Below are positions 11,095 through 21,801 of a stretch of 64,000 bases of DNA, in pieces. This DNA comes from Fagopyrum homotropicum (taxonomy: Eukaryota > Streptophyta > Magnoliopsida > Caryophyllales > Polygonaceae). Both the position numbers and the translations under genes were made by a program. The notes beneath the pieces were generated by a model. The model was not told the origin of the DNA. It saw only the letters and a program-made list of their open reading frames with translations, and searched no databases. The stretch spans positions 7,969,001 to 8,033,000 of the forward strand of contig BSWB01000002.1 in NCBI GenBank assembly GCA_033239125.1, in the 5' to 3' direction. The first letter of the stretch is position 1. Each line of letters starts with the position of its first letter.

Positions 11095-12851
11095 AGAATG
11101 CTGTTCATTTTTGAAGACCATATGATTTTTAAGTTTTTTTTTTTGAATTTTGGAGTTTTATAAAAAAACTAATTACAAAGTTATTATATGAGGGAGTTTA
11201 ACTCCATTTAAATACGTGATATAAGATTCTAAAATTACATACAAGTTGACTAAGATACAATTTTTTTTATTTATTCTAATATTATGTTATGATTTCAAAA
11301 TTTCATTTAAAATTATTTAATAATATTTAAATAATTTTTTAAAAAATAAAATATTTTAAAAAATAATCGCTTCGAATCCTATCGTAATATTTATGTGTAA
11401 TTGATGTATAAAATCGAGTTTTTAAACAATGATTAATAATATAACCATCAATCTATTTACTATACTAACGTAGACAATGGGTATGCCATATAAACTTTCA
11501 TTCACTTATATATTAATATACAATCACTTTTACATTAAAAATTAAATTTCTACAAATACATTTTTTCACTTGAAATGATTAAAAATGTTATTTTTTTCCC
11601 TGCTTTTTTTTGAATATTAAAAAGATTAAATCTCAAGCATCTATAAATAAAATAAAAACATTTGGTAAACAAGGTTAGTTAGAAAGTTAATATTTGACAG
11701 TAAATATTGTTTTTTAAAATTCACGTTGTGGGTTCGATATATGAAGATATTCCTTATTTATCTTCATCTTGGTAGCAATTTGCATAATAAATTGAAGATC
11801 TATGCATGGCACATGCAAGACAAAAATCAATTGTAGCAAACAAGTCCAATATTGAAAGCCGCACATGGATCTTGAAAGTCCACCCCTACTTTTTAGGCTA
11901 ATTTCCTTTGAGACCAAATATTGAGATTCTAATTTCTTTTTAAAAAATAAGAACATGTTGTTTAACCTAAAAAAATAATAAATTCGTGATCTGTATTAAG
12001 GTCAATCGGTGAAAAAATGTCTAAGATGGACAAATATGTTAATAACTACGTTGATTTCTCTAAATATGTTATCGGAGAATGAAATTCTAATTACGTAGGT
12101 TGCTATTTGTTATGTTAGAGTTTTCATTTATTATTTATTATTATCATTTAAACATGGTTAAAGATCCGATAAGAAGATATGGCCGGAACAATAACAAACT
12201 AAGTCGAATATACATATATTATACAAAATTTATCGATAAACAAAATGTTTATAACAATTATACAAGTAAATAAACATAGTTTTTAACTATATATACAAAT
12301 ACTAAAGTAGAATTTTAATATAAAGTTCGGACAACATATACCGTTACTTTTAAAATGAAAATAATATATTAATTATTATTTGATCATATTTATTTTCTTA
12401 TAGGATTAGGATTTAAGTTGAGCAATTAAAGTCTTTAAAAAAATATTTTAAGAAAATATTATATGAATATTATATGTCAATTTTTTACAACATTATTTAT
12501 CACAAATATATGTAATAATATAATAAAAATTAAACTAAATACATTACTTACCCATAAAATAAAAAATATATATTACTCATCCTTATTAGTTTAGATTGTT
12601 TAAAAATTATTTTAGTATTGTTTTTCTAAAACAATAAAACACGAGTGATTCTTAACAAAATTTAGAATGTAGTACTTTATATAGGTTAAAATTTATAATT
12701 TATTTGAAACATTTACATAAATTCTAAATTTGAGTTTTATACTTTACCGTTTAAAAAATGAATTATTAAAAGTTAACATACAATGAATTCGTATAAAATA
12801 AGAAAATATAAAGAAAAATACATAACCACTCTTAATTGTAGTAGATTTATG
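11095..12851. other. Gene-free, very AT-rich stretch
   Basis: Runs of A/T and short random open frames. No recognisable domain, RNA gene or repeat end. Confidence 0.45.
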
Positions 12852-13071
12852 CAGTCCAAATCTTCTGTCCCCATTACTGTCCCATCTCCTGTCCCATGCT
12901 TCCTATTGGACCAAAAAATAGTAAATATTAAATACATAAAACCCAAAAATCCAAACCCAAAAACCAACACATTGAATTACAATTTTTTTAAAGAAAATCT
13001 GCTGCCACGTGGTCCAATAGAAAGCATGGGACAGGAGATGGGACAGTAATGGAGACAGAAGATTTGGACTG
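12852..13071. mobile_element. MULE-type MITE, 220 bp, perfect 9-bp target duplication
   Basis: It starts CAGTCCAAATCTTCTGTC and ends with the inverse GACAGAAGATTTGGACTG. The terminal inverted repeats are about 70 bp long. AGATTTATG flanks both sides (12843-12851, 13072-13080). A 9-bp duplication with long inverted repeats is the mark of Mutator-like elements. A second family member lies at 60887-61085. Confidence 0.88.
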
Positions 13072-13433
13072 AGATTTATGTGCTTAATATTGCATAATTT
13101 AAAATGTAGTCCTTTAATATTTTTTTTTTATATAATTGATCATGACAGTAATACTTTGAAAAGACCGCGATTGTAATACTATCTTCACGTTGACTCTTTG
13201 ATTTAGTATTATGCTCACGTTTTAATATTAATATTTATTTGTAGTCCCTAAATTTGACTATCTACTTTGGTGTGCGCCAACAACCAAAAAAGGTAACCTA
13301 ATTAGGTACACTTTTTTGACTATAATGGATTATCCCACTCCAATTCTCATGAATCTCCTCAATATTCGTACCATCATTCGTGTTTTTTTAATGATTACAC
13401 TTTTTAAAGTTATTTACTCTAATCAATAACTAA

Positions 13434-13752
13434 TATTCGAGATTGCTATTCGTACACATCAAACATATTATTCATATCTCGACTACGCGTACGCAATGTG
13501 TAACCGTAACAACAAGCTCATTTCGTTAATAAATAAAGTAAAATAATTACGATTATGCTTTGCGGAAGCGTAGCCATACTACGCATACGCGATGCGTAGT
13601 CGTAGAGCGTATGTCAGTATGTGTAGTAGTCCATAACATACATTTGGTTCGAAAATTTCTTCTTTTTTTTTTTTCCGTCTACGCATTGCATAGGCGTAGA
13701 ACGGGTACATATAGCATGACTAAGGTGGTACGAATAGCAGTAACCCTAATAT
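13434..13752. mobile_element. Inverted-repeat element with CpG-rich TACGCATTGCGTA motifs
   Basis: ATTGCTATTCGTAC near the left end is mirrored by GTACGAATAGCAGTAA near the right end. Inside are several near-palindromes around CTACGCATACGCGATGCGTAG. A MITE is likely; target duplication not resolved. Confidence 0.45.
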
Positions 13753-14239
13753 TATAGCGTAAAATATACTATGATGTTAGTTAGGGTTAGAGTATTAATG
13801 TTAGTTTATACGAGTTAGCAAATATAAATAAATAATATTAATAATTGAATCCTTAATTTAGCAATAAACACACTTATTTCTAGAGTTTTTATACAAATCT
13901 TAATTTAATTATTAGTAAATTACTTTCGACTTTGGTATTTATATCAAACTAGTTCAATACATGTACATGTCTCCTGTGATTTATTTTTATTTTTAACGAT
14001 ACAATCAATAATGTTATGATTTTTTTATTATATAATGTATATTTAATCAATTTTTTTTGTAAATTCATTAAAAAGTTTTTTGAAGCAATGTAAAATATGT
14101 TTTATTCTTGATTAAAAATCCAGTTATTAGTTTTATAAATCTTAAATAAGTTTATAATTCTTAATTATGTATGATAAAATATATTAAAAATTAGTTTAAA
14201 TTGATAATTAAACAAATATAAATTTATAACTAGGTTTTA
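13753..14239. other. Gene-free AT-rich stretch
   Basis: No coding or repeat signal recognised up to the start of the duplicated segment. Confidence 0.4.
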
Positions 14240-15109
14240 TAATCTATACATGGAGAATTCGATTCATCCAACGTGTAATCCCATCATTAGAGTTAATGGA
14301 AGAAAAAGAAAGATTTGAGGGATGCTTTAAAGGTTGGATTTGGTTGCTTATAGTGGTCATTTGTAGTGGATTTATCATAATTAAAGTTAAAAAGGTGTTT
14401 ATGTGAGGTTTTTATTGGATGAGGTGAGACCTTTATAGACCAAAATTTGAAGATTAAGACGACCAAAGTGGATTAGTGGTTGACAAAAGTTTGGTGCATT
14501 GAGTTAGGTTTTCAAGCATATACATATATGCTCTTGTCATCTTGTGCTATTACAACTAGTAGAATAGTTATTGGTAAACCGCGTCATCTCGTGCTCGTCC
14601 ATCCGACGGGATGGTGTATTAAGATATGCGGTAATTAACTTATTTAGAAGTTTGGCGAATCGTAAACCATTGAAAATTTGTATGCTCAATTTAATTCTTA
14701 AAAAGTAATATTTTCTACGTTCAACCAAACGAACACTGATATAACCAAAATACACAGGATGTAGGCATCGTATCATTTTGCTTGTCATAATTATTATCTT
14801 TCTATTTTTTATTAGAAATATACAACCAAATGAGTAAAAAAATTTCAATTATACTATATTCTAAAGAAAAGTAGAAGAATGGATGGTGGTTTTGTGGTTA
14901 ACCTTTTTAACGTAAAATCCATCAAATGATCCTTAAAAAATGCCTTCTCTCATGGGCTTGGCCGCAAGGCCCATAATACATGAATCTGGTTAACAACTCA
15001 CCTGAGAGTACATATATAATATTTTTCTAGAAAAAAAGGGATTTGGGCCTTTTGGGGGTACTAGATAGACTTATATTTGGAGAGGTTGCTAAAACGGCAC
15101 ACAAGATTA

Positions 15110-15475
15110 AGCATGTGCACAGGTCATGGGTTACCTGTAATTCGGCAGGAACCTGGCGGGTTACGGGTACAGGTAAGAGTCGAGGTGATCCTTACCCGTG
15201 ATCCGGCGGGTCAACCCGACAGGTCGACCCGCCAACGGTCAATTTTGGGAAAAAAAAAAAAAAAAACGAATTCTGGCGGGTCGACCCGCCGGGTCATCCC
15301 TTTTCTTTTCTTTTTTTTAAAAAATGGGTTTTAAACAAAAGGGCCAACCCGCCGACCCGGCGGGTCTGACCTGTGACCCGGCGGGTCGCCAACATGGCGG
15401 GTTGACCTTTTACACGGGTCCGGGTCACCCTTACCGGACCCTCGACCCGGCGGGTCGGACACGTCAACGTCTTTG
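15110..15475. mobile_element. GC-rich non-autonomous element with GGCGGGTCGACCCGCC-type motifs
   Basis: Dense CGGGTC/GACCCG motifs in both orientations stand out from the AT-rich surroundings. It is absent from the equivalent place in copy B (30780-31318). Exact ends and target duplication not resolved. Confidence 0.45.
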
Positions 15476-16138
15476 AAAATTTATGAGATTATTTATTTTT
15501 CGAGTGAGTTGAACATCTTTTTTTTTCTATCCGGTTATTAAAACATCAAATCAAGGTTTTTTCGTTTCGTCTACATTATTTCAAATGTAAAAGGTTGCAT
15601 TGACCTTATCCGGTTGTTGTTTATGTGGATGATTATCCGGGCATGGTATGAGATTGTGAAGGTATGGTATTAGTGCACAAGGCCGAATATTTGTTGATGA
15701 CCATGGCTCGGTGAAGATTTTTCATAAGTACTATAGGGACCTCATGAGCCATGTAAACTCTAGCCCTTGGGTGGATAGCTCATGGAACGTATAGTTATCT
15801 TTAAAAATTGATTTTTCTCTTGAGACGGTTGGTGACAAAATGACTCCACCTTTCTTTTTATACGAGTTGTGGATTTTATCAAGGTCGTCTATAAGGAGGC
15901 AAGATATTTAGACTACCTGAAAGTACTTAGTTATAAAATTTTAAAACTTTGTTTTCTATTTTTTCGTGGTGAGACATAAGCAAAAGCGATTGTCATGGTG
16001 AACTTCGATTTCTTGATTAGTGTGTTTTATAACAATACATCTTTTGTCTTTATGGAATAGTTCAAAGGTATCATAGCTCATTTGCTACATTTTTCATAGA
16101 AGACAAATTCTTCCAAATAGTCATTTACGGAAATAAAA

Positions 16139-17395
16139 ATGACATTGTCAAACCCTACTTTTTGTCAGATGGAATCTTTCAGTGCAAAGTTGACTTTTTT
16201 TAATTTCCGCTATTGTAAGTGCCTCATTATGAAGAGATGGACCCCTGACTTCATAACTTCCAATCCTATCTCATCGGCTCCAATCTGGGTACGAATCACA
16301 GGTGTTCCCGTCCAATGGTATCATGAAGCAATTATATGGTCTATGGCAGAAGGATTAGGATTACCCATCACGATCGATCCAAAAACCTTACATTTCAACA
16401 GGGGCAGATTTATCAGACTTTGCACTGAGATTGATCTAAGCCGACCGCTGAAGAAAGCCATTTACATAAATGGATTCCGATGCCCCATTGAATATGAAGG
16501 TCTGGACATGATATGTTTCAAGTGCGGAAGGTATGGTCACTACGCTTCCCACTATGAACATGGAGATAGTAGTAGAGATCAAGGGGAGACTAATACACCA
16601 AAAGACCTAAATGCTGATCCTGAAAGTAACCCCAGTACCGTACAAGAAAATCACACACATCCAGTTAACCCGCCGGCGGTGGAAAACTCCGATTCAGGCT
16701 ACGGCCCTTGGATGCTGGTTGCAAGGAGAAGCAGAGCTGCAAAAGGAAAGAATATCCTGTTGAATAAATCGGGACAATCACCCGCAAACAATAGGAAACC
16801 GAACATTTCAACACAAGGGAAGAATATGCAACAAAAAGGAAAGCTGGGGATTGCAACCGTAAAGAATAAAACCAATGGAGAAAATGCGAATAAGGACGCT
16901 ACATCAATTTTGGGCTCAAAGTCCACACACAATGAGGCTTCTACTAGTGGATCTAAGCCTGCAGATAATAATACCCAGCTGGCCCACCAAAACTCCAAAA
17001 TTGGGCCGAAGATTTCCCACACGAAAGAAACAGTTGAGCCGAGCCCACAATCCAATATCACTACATTACCCATCTTCTCGGCCACTGCAGAAACTACAAC
17101 ATCAGATGGAGGCAATGATGAAAGAAAGAAGAGACGGAATAAAATGAAGAATATTGCCCGAAGGAATGCATGGAAAGCAAAGAAGAATACAAAAACTGAA
17201 ACGGTCCCTGTCACGCTAAAACGCCAACGAACAGTAGTCGAAGGTACAGTTCAAGGCAATGGACAATCAAAAACAAATGCTATGGATAGTGGGCTCGTGA
17301 TTTCACAACATCAGATCATAATTGATCCCCAAGGTAACAATGACTATTCCACAAATACTCTCAATATTAATAATCAGAATCTACAGGTGAATTAG
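16139..17395 (+). CDS. LINE ORF1 protein (DUF4283 / CCHC zinc knuckle), 5' truncated
   Basis: The open frame gives 418 aa, but about the first 27 residues are translated from flanking host DNA, which has a match at 31895-31975. True LINE sequence starts near MKRWTPDF. Motifs: DUF4283-type RWTPDF, IWVRITGVPVQWY, then DMICFKCGRYGHYASHY, a zinc knuckle whose last Cys is replaced by Tyr. A long polar basic tail follows. ORF1 proteins bind LINE RNA. The damaged knuckle and missing 5' end make a functional product unlikely. Confidence 0.75.
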   Translation: MTLSNPTFCQMESFSAKLTFFNFRYCKCLIMKRWTPDFITSNPISSAPIWVRITGVPVQWYHEAIIWSMAEGLGLPITIDPKTLHFNRGRFIRLCTEIDLSRPLKKAIYINGFRCPIEYEGLDMICFKCGRYGHYASHYEHGDSSRDQGETNTPKDLNADPESNPSTVQENHTHPVNPPAVENSDSGYGPWMLVARRSRAAKGKNILLNKSGQSPANNRKPNISTQGKNMQQKGKLGIATVKNKTNGENANKDATSILGSKSTHNEASTSGSKPADNNTQLAHQNSKIGPKISHTKETVEPSPQSNITTLPIFSATAETTTSDGGNDERKKRRNKMKNIARRNAWKAKKNTKTETVPVTLKRQRTVVEGTVQGNGQSKTNAMDSGLVISQHQIIIDPQGNNDYSTNTLNINNQNLQVN

Positions 17396-19219
17396 TCCCG
17401 AAATGAGGAAGGAAGCACCGCTCTCGAGAGTGTTGAGAAGATTAACACAGTGCACCAGGGTGATCGCAAAGAAGTTGGAGAGGATGAGGAGATGAGTGAA
17501 AACCATTCAGAGTCTGGCGGGACTGCCCCACTCCCAAAGTGTACTTGATGCACGTACACTCTACTCTCCTCCTTTCGATTTATTTTATAATCATGAATTT
17601 TCTTTATTGGAATGTTTTTGGAGCCGGTAAGAACGGTTTCCGCCGAGCTATTAAATATCTTTGCAGGCAACACAAGGTAGATGTCCTAGCCATTTTCGAG
17701 CCCCGCATTTCGGGAGAGAGAGAAAAAAATATTTGTGATAGAATGAGTTACTCGGAGTGTTTCCGGGTGGAAGCGATTGGATTCGAGGGGGGAGTGTGGC
17801 TGTTTTGGAACAAAGAAAAAATTGACATTACTATCATTAATTCCAACAAATGGTACATTCATGCTATAGCTACAACCGGTTCCCCCCATTATCACATGCT
17901 GATGGTCTACGCCCAGCCGGACCACTATAGACGTAGAGATTTTTGGAATGCACTCGATACTGAGCTTGCAAACATCACGGACCCGCTCATCATCGGGGGC
18001 GATTTTAATTGTATTAGATTTCTGCATGAAACCATGGGAGGTTCCGGGAAACTTCATAAGGATTCAGATACTTTTAACGAGCTGGTAAGGGAGCATGGGC
18101 TCATTGACATTGGATATACAGGAACCGACTTTACGTGGGATGATAGTAAAACGGCCAATAGAGGCATCCGGAGAAGATTGGATAGAGTTCTCATGAATCA
18201 GGTTGGTAGAATGAAGTGGCCCAATGCAAGCGTCAGACACTTAGCCCGCTTCTCTTCTGATCACTCGTCAATCCTTCTCACCCTGGATCCCCTAATCTTG
18301 CAAAAACCTGAACGCCGACCCTTCATATTCGAGGCAGCCTGGCTGTCTCATGGAGACTTTTACCCCATGGTGGAGATGTGCTGGTTTCACAACCCAGAGG
18401 TAGGTAAAGCTCTCCCTAATCTAAAACATTCACTTGTTGTTTGGAATAGGCTTGTGTTTGGAAATGTGTTTCGCAGAAAACAGGAAACTATTGACAAACT
18501 CACTAAAGTCCAAATCGAGATCAAGCAGGGGACCTCGGTCAGTTTGCTCAATGAAGAGAAGAGGTTACAAGAGGAGTTTGAAAACATCCTGGAGCAAGAA
18601 GAGACTATATGGTTTCAGAAATCCCGGGAACAATGGCTTGAACACGGAGATAGAAATACCAAGTATTTTCACACCTCTACCATCATCAGGAGAAGTCATA
18701 ATAGGGTTCTAGGCCTGAAGTTGGATAATGACGAATGGGTTGAAGACCAAGACAGGCTCGAGATGCATGCTATTAATTACTTCAGAGCTTTGTATAGCCT
18801 TACCGACGTCCCTCCCACCCGGCCTGATCAGATTAGCTCAGTGGGTTATCCGGATATTGATCCGATGGAGTGGGATATGCTGTGTAAACCAGTGACCATG
18901 GAGGCGGTTTGGTCGGCAACAAAAAGCATGGGAGCTTATAAAGCTCCGGGTATCGATGGGTTCCAACCAGTCTTCTATCAGAAATGTTGGGGTGTGGTAG
19001 GGCGTTCTATGAAGGAGGAAGTAGCACGTTTCTTTGCGAACCAACAACTTACCTATTGGCTTGAATGTATTGTATGACCCGCCGGAGGGTGTAGTGGATC
19101 TTTTACTTGCAGATGTAAGGGGTCGGGCTATCCCCCGTGTGATGACTACTTAGCCCTCTTTCCAATTAATAAAAGCGCGTCCAGATGCGCCGGAGGCCAC
19201 TGACCCTCCTTCCCACCAA
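16220..19219 (+). mobile_element. L1-type LINE, 5'-truncated and internally deleted, poly(A) tail
   Basis: The duplicated host sequence stops near 16220 and LINE sequence begins in the ORF1 DUF4283 region. ORF1, ORF2 endonuclease and the first part of the reverse transcriptase follow. At about 19060 the sequence jumps to the end of the ORF2 RNase H region and a 3' UTR ending in an A-run at 19219. The catalytic RT core is missing. The 3' tail from about 19063 matches the tail at 62580-62750. Confidence 0.85.
17593..19077 (+). CDS. LINE ORF2 fragment: endonuclease and start of reverse transcriptase
   Basis: ATG at 17593 starts MNFLYWNVFGAG, the usual ORF2 opening. The apurinic-type endonuclease fold is visible: IFEPRISG, GGDFNCI and SDHSSILL near residue 220. 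The RT N-terminal region follows (GDRNTKYFH, then KAPGIDGFQPVFYQKCW). The frame ends at TYWLECIV at 19077. The YADD catalytic block and thumb are deleted. The tail of RNase H resumes out of frame near 19063 (reading DPPEGVVDLL to a stop near 19151). Confidence 0.82.
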   Translation: MNFLYWNVFGAGKNGFRRAIKYLCRQHKVDVLAIFEPRISGEREKNICDRMSYSECFRVEAIGFEGGVWLFWNKEKIDITIINSNKWYIHAIATTGSPHYHMLMVYAQPDHYRRRDFWNALDTELANITDPLIIGGDFNCIRFLHETMGGSGKLHKDSDTFNELVREHGLIDIGYTGTDFTWDDSKTANRGIRRRLDRVLMNQVGRMKWPNASVRHLARFSSDHSSILLTLDPLILQKPERRPFIFEAAWLSHGDFYPMVEMCWFHNPEVGKALPNLKHSLVVWNRLVFGNVFRRKQETIDKLTKVQIEIKQGTSVSLLNEEKRLQEEFENILEQEETIWFQKSREQWLEHGDRNTKYFHTSTIIRRSHNRVLGLKLDNDEWVEDQDRLEMHAINYFRALYSLTDVPPTRPDQISSVGYPDIDPMEWDMLCKPVTMEAVWSATKSMGAYKAPGIDGFQPVFYQKCWGVVGRSMKEEVARFFANQQLTYWLECIV

Positions 19220-19583
19220 AAAAAAAATGTTTTAAGGAATACTACTCTAATGATATAAATATAATGAGTCAAGTAATATGGTTTCAAAAAAGAGTACCTA
19301 ACAAGCGATGATCATCAAGATAGTTCACGGAGGGAGAAACATAGGCGGCTTTAGTGTATGAAAGTTCGATGAGATGAAAAATAAATGAAACCTTGAATTA
19401 CGATAACACTCATCTCGAGTTCAACTTTTATTGATGGTTACTAAAACAAGATGTGCAATTGAACAAACAAGTTCAAACCCGAGACTTTTCAACATTAGTA
19501 TTGAAAGTTTAAGCTATTTCTTGCGGATACTTCATTGTTGGGGCTATATTTTGTAATTAGCCTTAAATAAAACGAACTTGTCA

Positions 19584-21705
19584 CTAAATTGCTTGGTTGA
19601 TAGTAATATTGAGGTTGGGAAACACAGCTTCCCAGCCTGCTTGTGTGGGGTGAAACATGTCCCAGAAGAAGGCACTGCTACGGTCATCACACAGTATGTA
19701 TAGCTTCTTACCATTTTTATCCACCATTCCACAAGCCGAATTCGAGTTAATCCCTAAGCAACATGGCTTGTATGGATTCTCAAACTTCAAACCTCCTACG
19801 GACATCCACGTAAACACATCCGTTAATTAACACGAGGGATATTACATACACAGCGATAAATTCACAAACGCACATGCGCATTTGGAATCTGTAACCGTCA
19901 CGATTACGGGTTCCGAAACCGTGAATATTTTAGTTGTATATTATTATTTTTTGACAGCTGACGCGGACCCTGGTCCGGATCCGTGTCAGTGCCATTTTTT
20001 TGGGTTAGAATTCACAAATAAATTTATCACGGATCCGGAAACCGTAACCGTCACAGTGTCACGGTTTCAAAACCCGTAACCGTCACAGTTAAGGGTTCCG
20101 GATCCGTTGTGCGTTTGATAATTCCATCACCGTGTGTTTACCGCTTCCAATTAAGAATTTAAAAGATGTTAGTACATGCAATAACGGCCAAACTGTACGT
20201 GAAATGCATGAAGAATATATAAGTAATCACCTGAGGAAGCATTCTTGGTTTGAAATGCAGTAAAGAAAGCATCATAGAGATCTAGGATGTGAATGGTAGG
20301 CTTTGCGGTGTGGTAATGCTTTAGGCTTTGGTTGTTCAAGTTGGCTACAACCTCTCGCAAGAGGAGGTTATGGTATTGCACGGCGAAGTTGTAGATGTTA
20401 TTGCAGTTCTTGAATGAGCCGCCAGCGGTGGCTTGTGGGACGCAGCCAAGCGGCTGCAGCCCTGATACCAGGATCTTCTTAATCCCTAGGCCCAAGATCC
20501 GTTGCAGGTTCAACCCAAGGTTCTGCACCACTTCTTTGATGTAGCTTGGCAACTTCTGCAAATTGATACCCAAGATTATCATGTGAGCTAGAGAGGCAAA
20601 TTAAGTTCATTAGCATGTTCCCTTGAGTGTAATCGTCCCGCCAATAACTCTCCATTGACATTTAAATCAATTAGGGTCTAATAATGTTGAAATAAGACAG
20701 TAAATCTAGGTAGACTAATACGAAAGCGAGTGAGCGCCGGATACGGGGAAAACATGTATTGGGTTCATAGTTTAATGGGCTCGGGTCGACTGGAGTGTGG
20801 AGGGCGGAGCCCCCGCGATAGGTTTTTGGGTTATATTCTTTTTATCACAAAAGTATATTGAAAACCCTAACTTCAAGTTCTAAACAGCAAATCCATAAAC
20901 GTTTCTTTTTTTTCGTTATTCTACTGATTAACTCATTCAAACCGCAACAAATAAAGAAATAAGAGAAGATTTTGATCACATACCAAAATACTCCCACCCT
21001 TGCTTATAAAGGCATTGTAGTCATTGCCAGCAAGAGATACAAAAACAATGGAGTTATTCAAGTTGCCGTCAATATGAACATCGTCTCTTCCAGTGAGCAT
21101 TTCCTGAAAATACCCAATTTGGACGGTCATGTTTGGATGCGCCGTCGTATCAAACACCCCAGTGCCACCAACAGCGAAATTCACACCGTGGTTTGCTCTT
21201 TCAGGATCCACTTTCCTCTGTGCGTATGGGATCGGTGACTTCAACCCCAAAAACTTTGCTGTCAAAGAAAATTCTCAGACGAATCACAAAACATTACTAG
21301 TCACAACCCGAATAAAGCTCGGCTCATATAACAACCAAAGCATGCGGTGGAATGAATATGCACCTATAAAGTCGGAGAGTACACGGCCGTCGGAGAAGCG
21401 ACCGGCGGGCTGACCCGGGAAAGTAATGCCGTAGGGTTCAAACCAGGGGCCGTACGATGACTTGTTGATGTTTCCGGTGTCGGCGTATGAATCTCCGAAC
21501 ACAAAGAGCGCGCTTGCACGATGATGTCCCCCCTCCACTCCTTTATACAACAGAGATAATCAAGAAGCTAAATTTGAATCATATATGGTGTAATTTGCAT
21601 GCAGTTTAATTAATGACATTTATAAGTATACGTACCTGAAAGAAGGAAGAATAAAAGGATAGTGAGTAAGAAGGTTGGTAAGAGGTTTCCTAATGATTTG
21701 CCCAT
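19584..21705 (-). CDS. GDSL esterase/lipase, At5g03610-like (copy A)
   Basis: Five exons: 21705-21636, 21540-21364, 21258-20984, 20555-20231 and 19795-19584. All introns are GT-AG and the frame is intact, 352 aa. Residues 1-about 27 form a signal peptide (LLPTFLLTILLFFLLSG), so the enzyme is probably secreted. SGNH/GDSL hydrolase blocks: FVFGDSYADTGN with nucleophile Ser41; NFAVGGTGVF with block II Gly; LAGNDYNAF with Asn161; and DMFHPTQAGW with Asp328 and His331. The family hydrolyses ester bonds of lipids or cell-wall/cuticle polymers; the substrate is unknown here. The order and wording of motifs match Arabidopsis At5g03610. Intron 4 carries an inverted-repeat insertion (about 19870-20120) also present in copy B. 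The gene lies 3' of the LINE insertion and appears undamaged by it. Confidence 0.9.
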
Positions 21706-21793
21706 GTCAATGAAGAAATCTAGTAATAAACTAAGGGAAAATAGGTATAGAGAGCATGTGTGAGGGTGATGGGGAAATGATTATGAGAATGAT

Positions 21794-21801
21794 TATTTAT
21801 A
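21794..21801 (-). promoter_or_regulatory. TATA box of GDSL copy A
   Basis: TATAAATA on the minus strand, about 90 bp upstream of the ATG at 21705. Upstream of it, about 150 bp of AT-rich sequence (about 21803-21968) separates it from the GGTTTGGTAGTGTC block. In copy B that block abuts the TATA box. Confidence 0.55.

Noticed and set aside
10728..11163. Open frames with repeated GP/DRTG residues
   Set aside because: They are translations of CCGGACCGG motifs of the hAT-like MITE.
16699..17214. 171-codon minus-strand frame rich in Phe/Leu
   Set aside because: Antisense shadow of the LINE ORF1 polar tail; composition follows from the sense codons.
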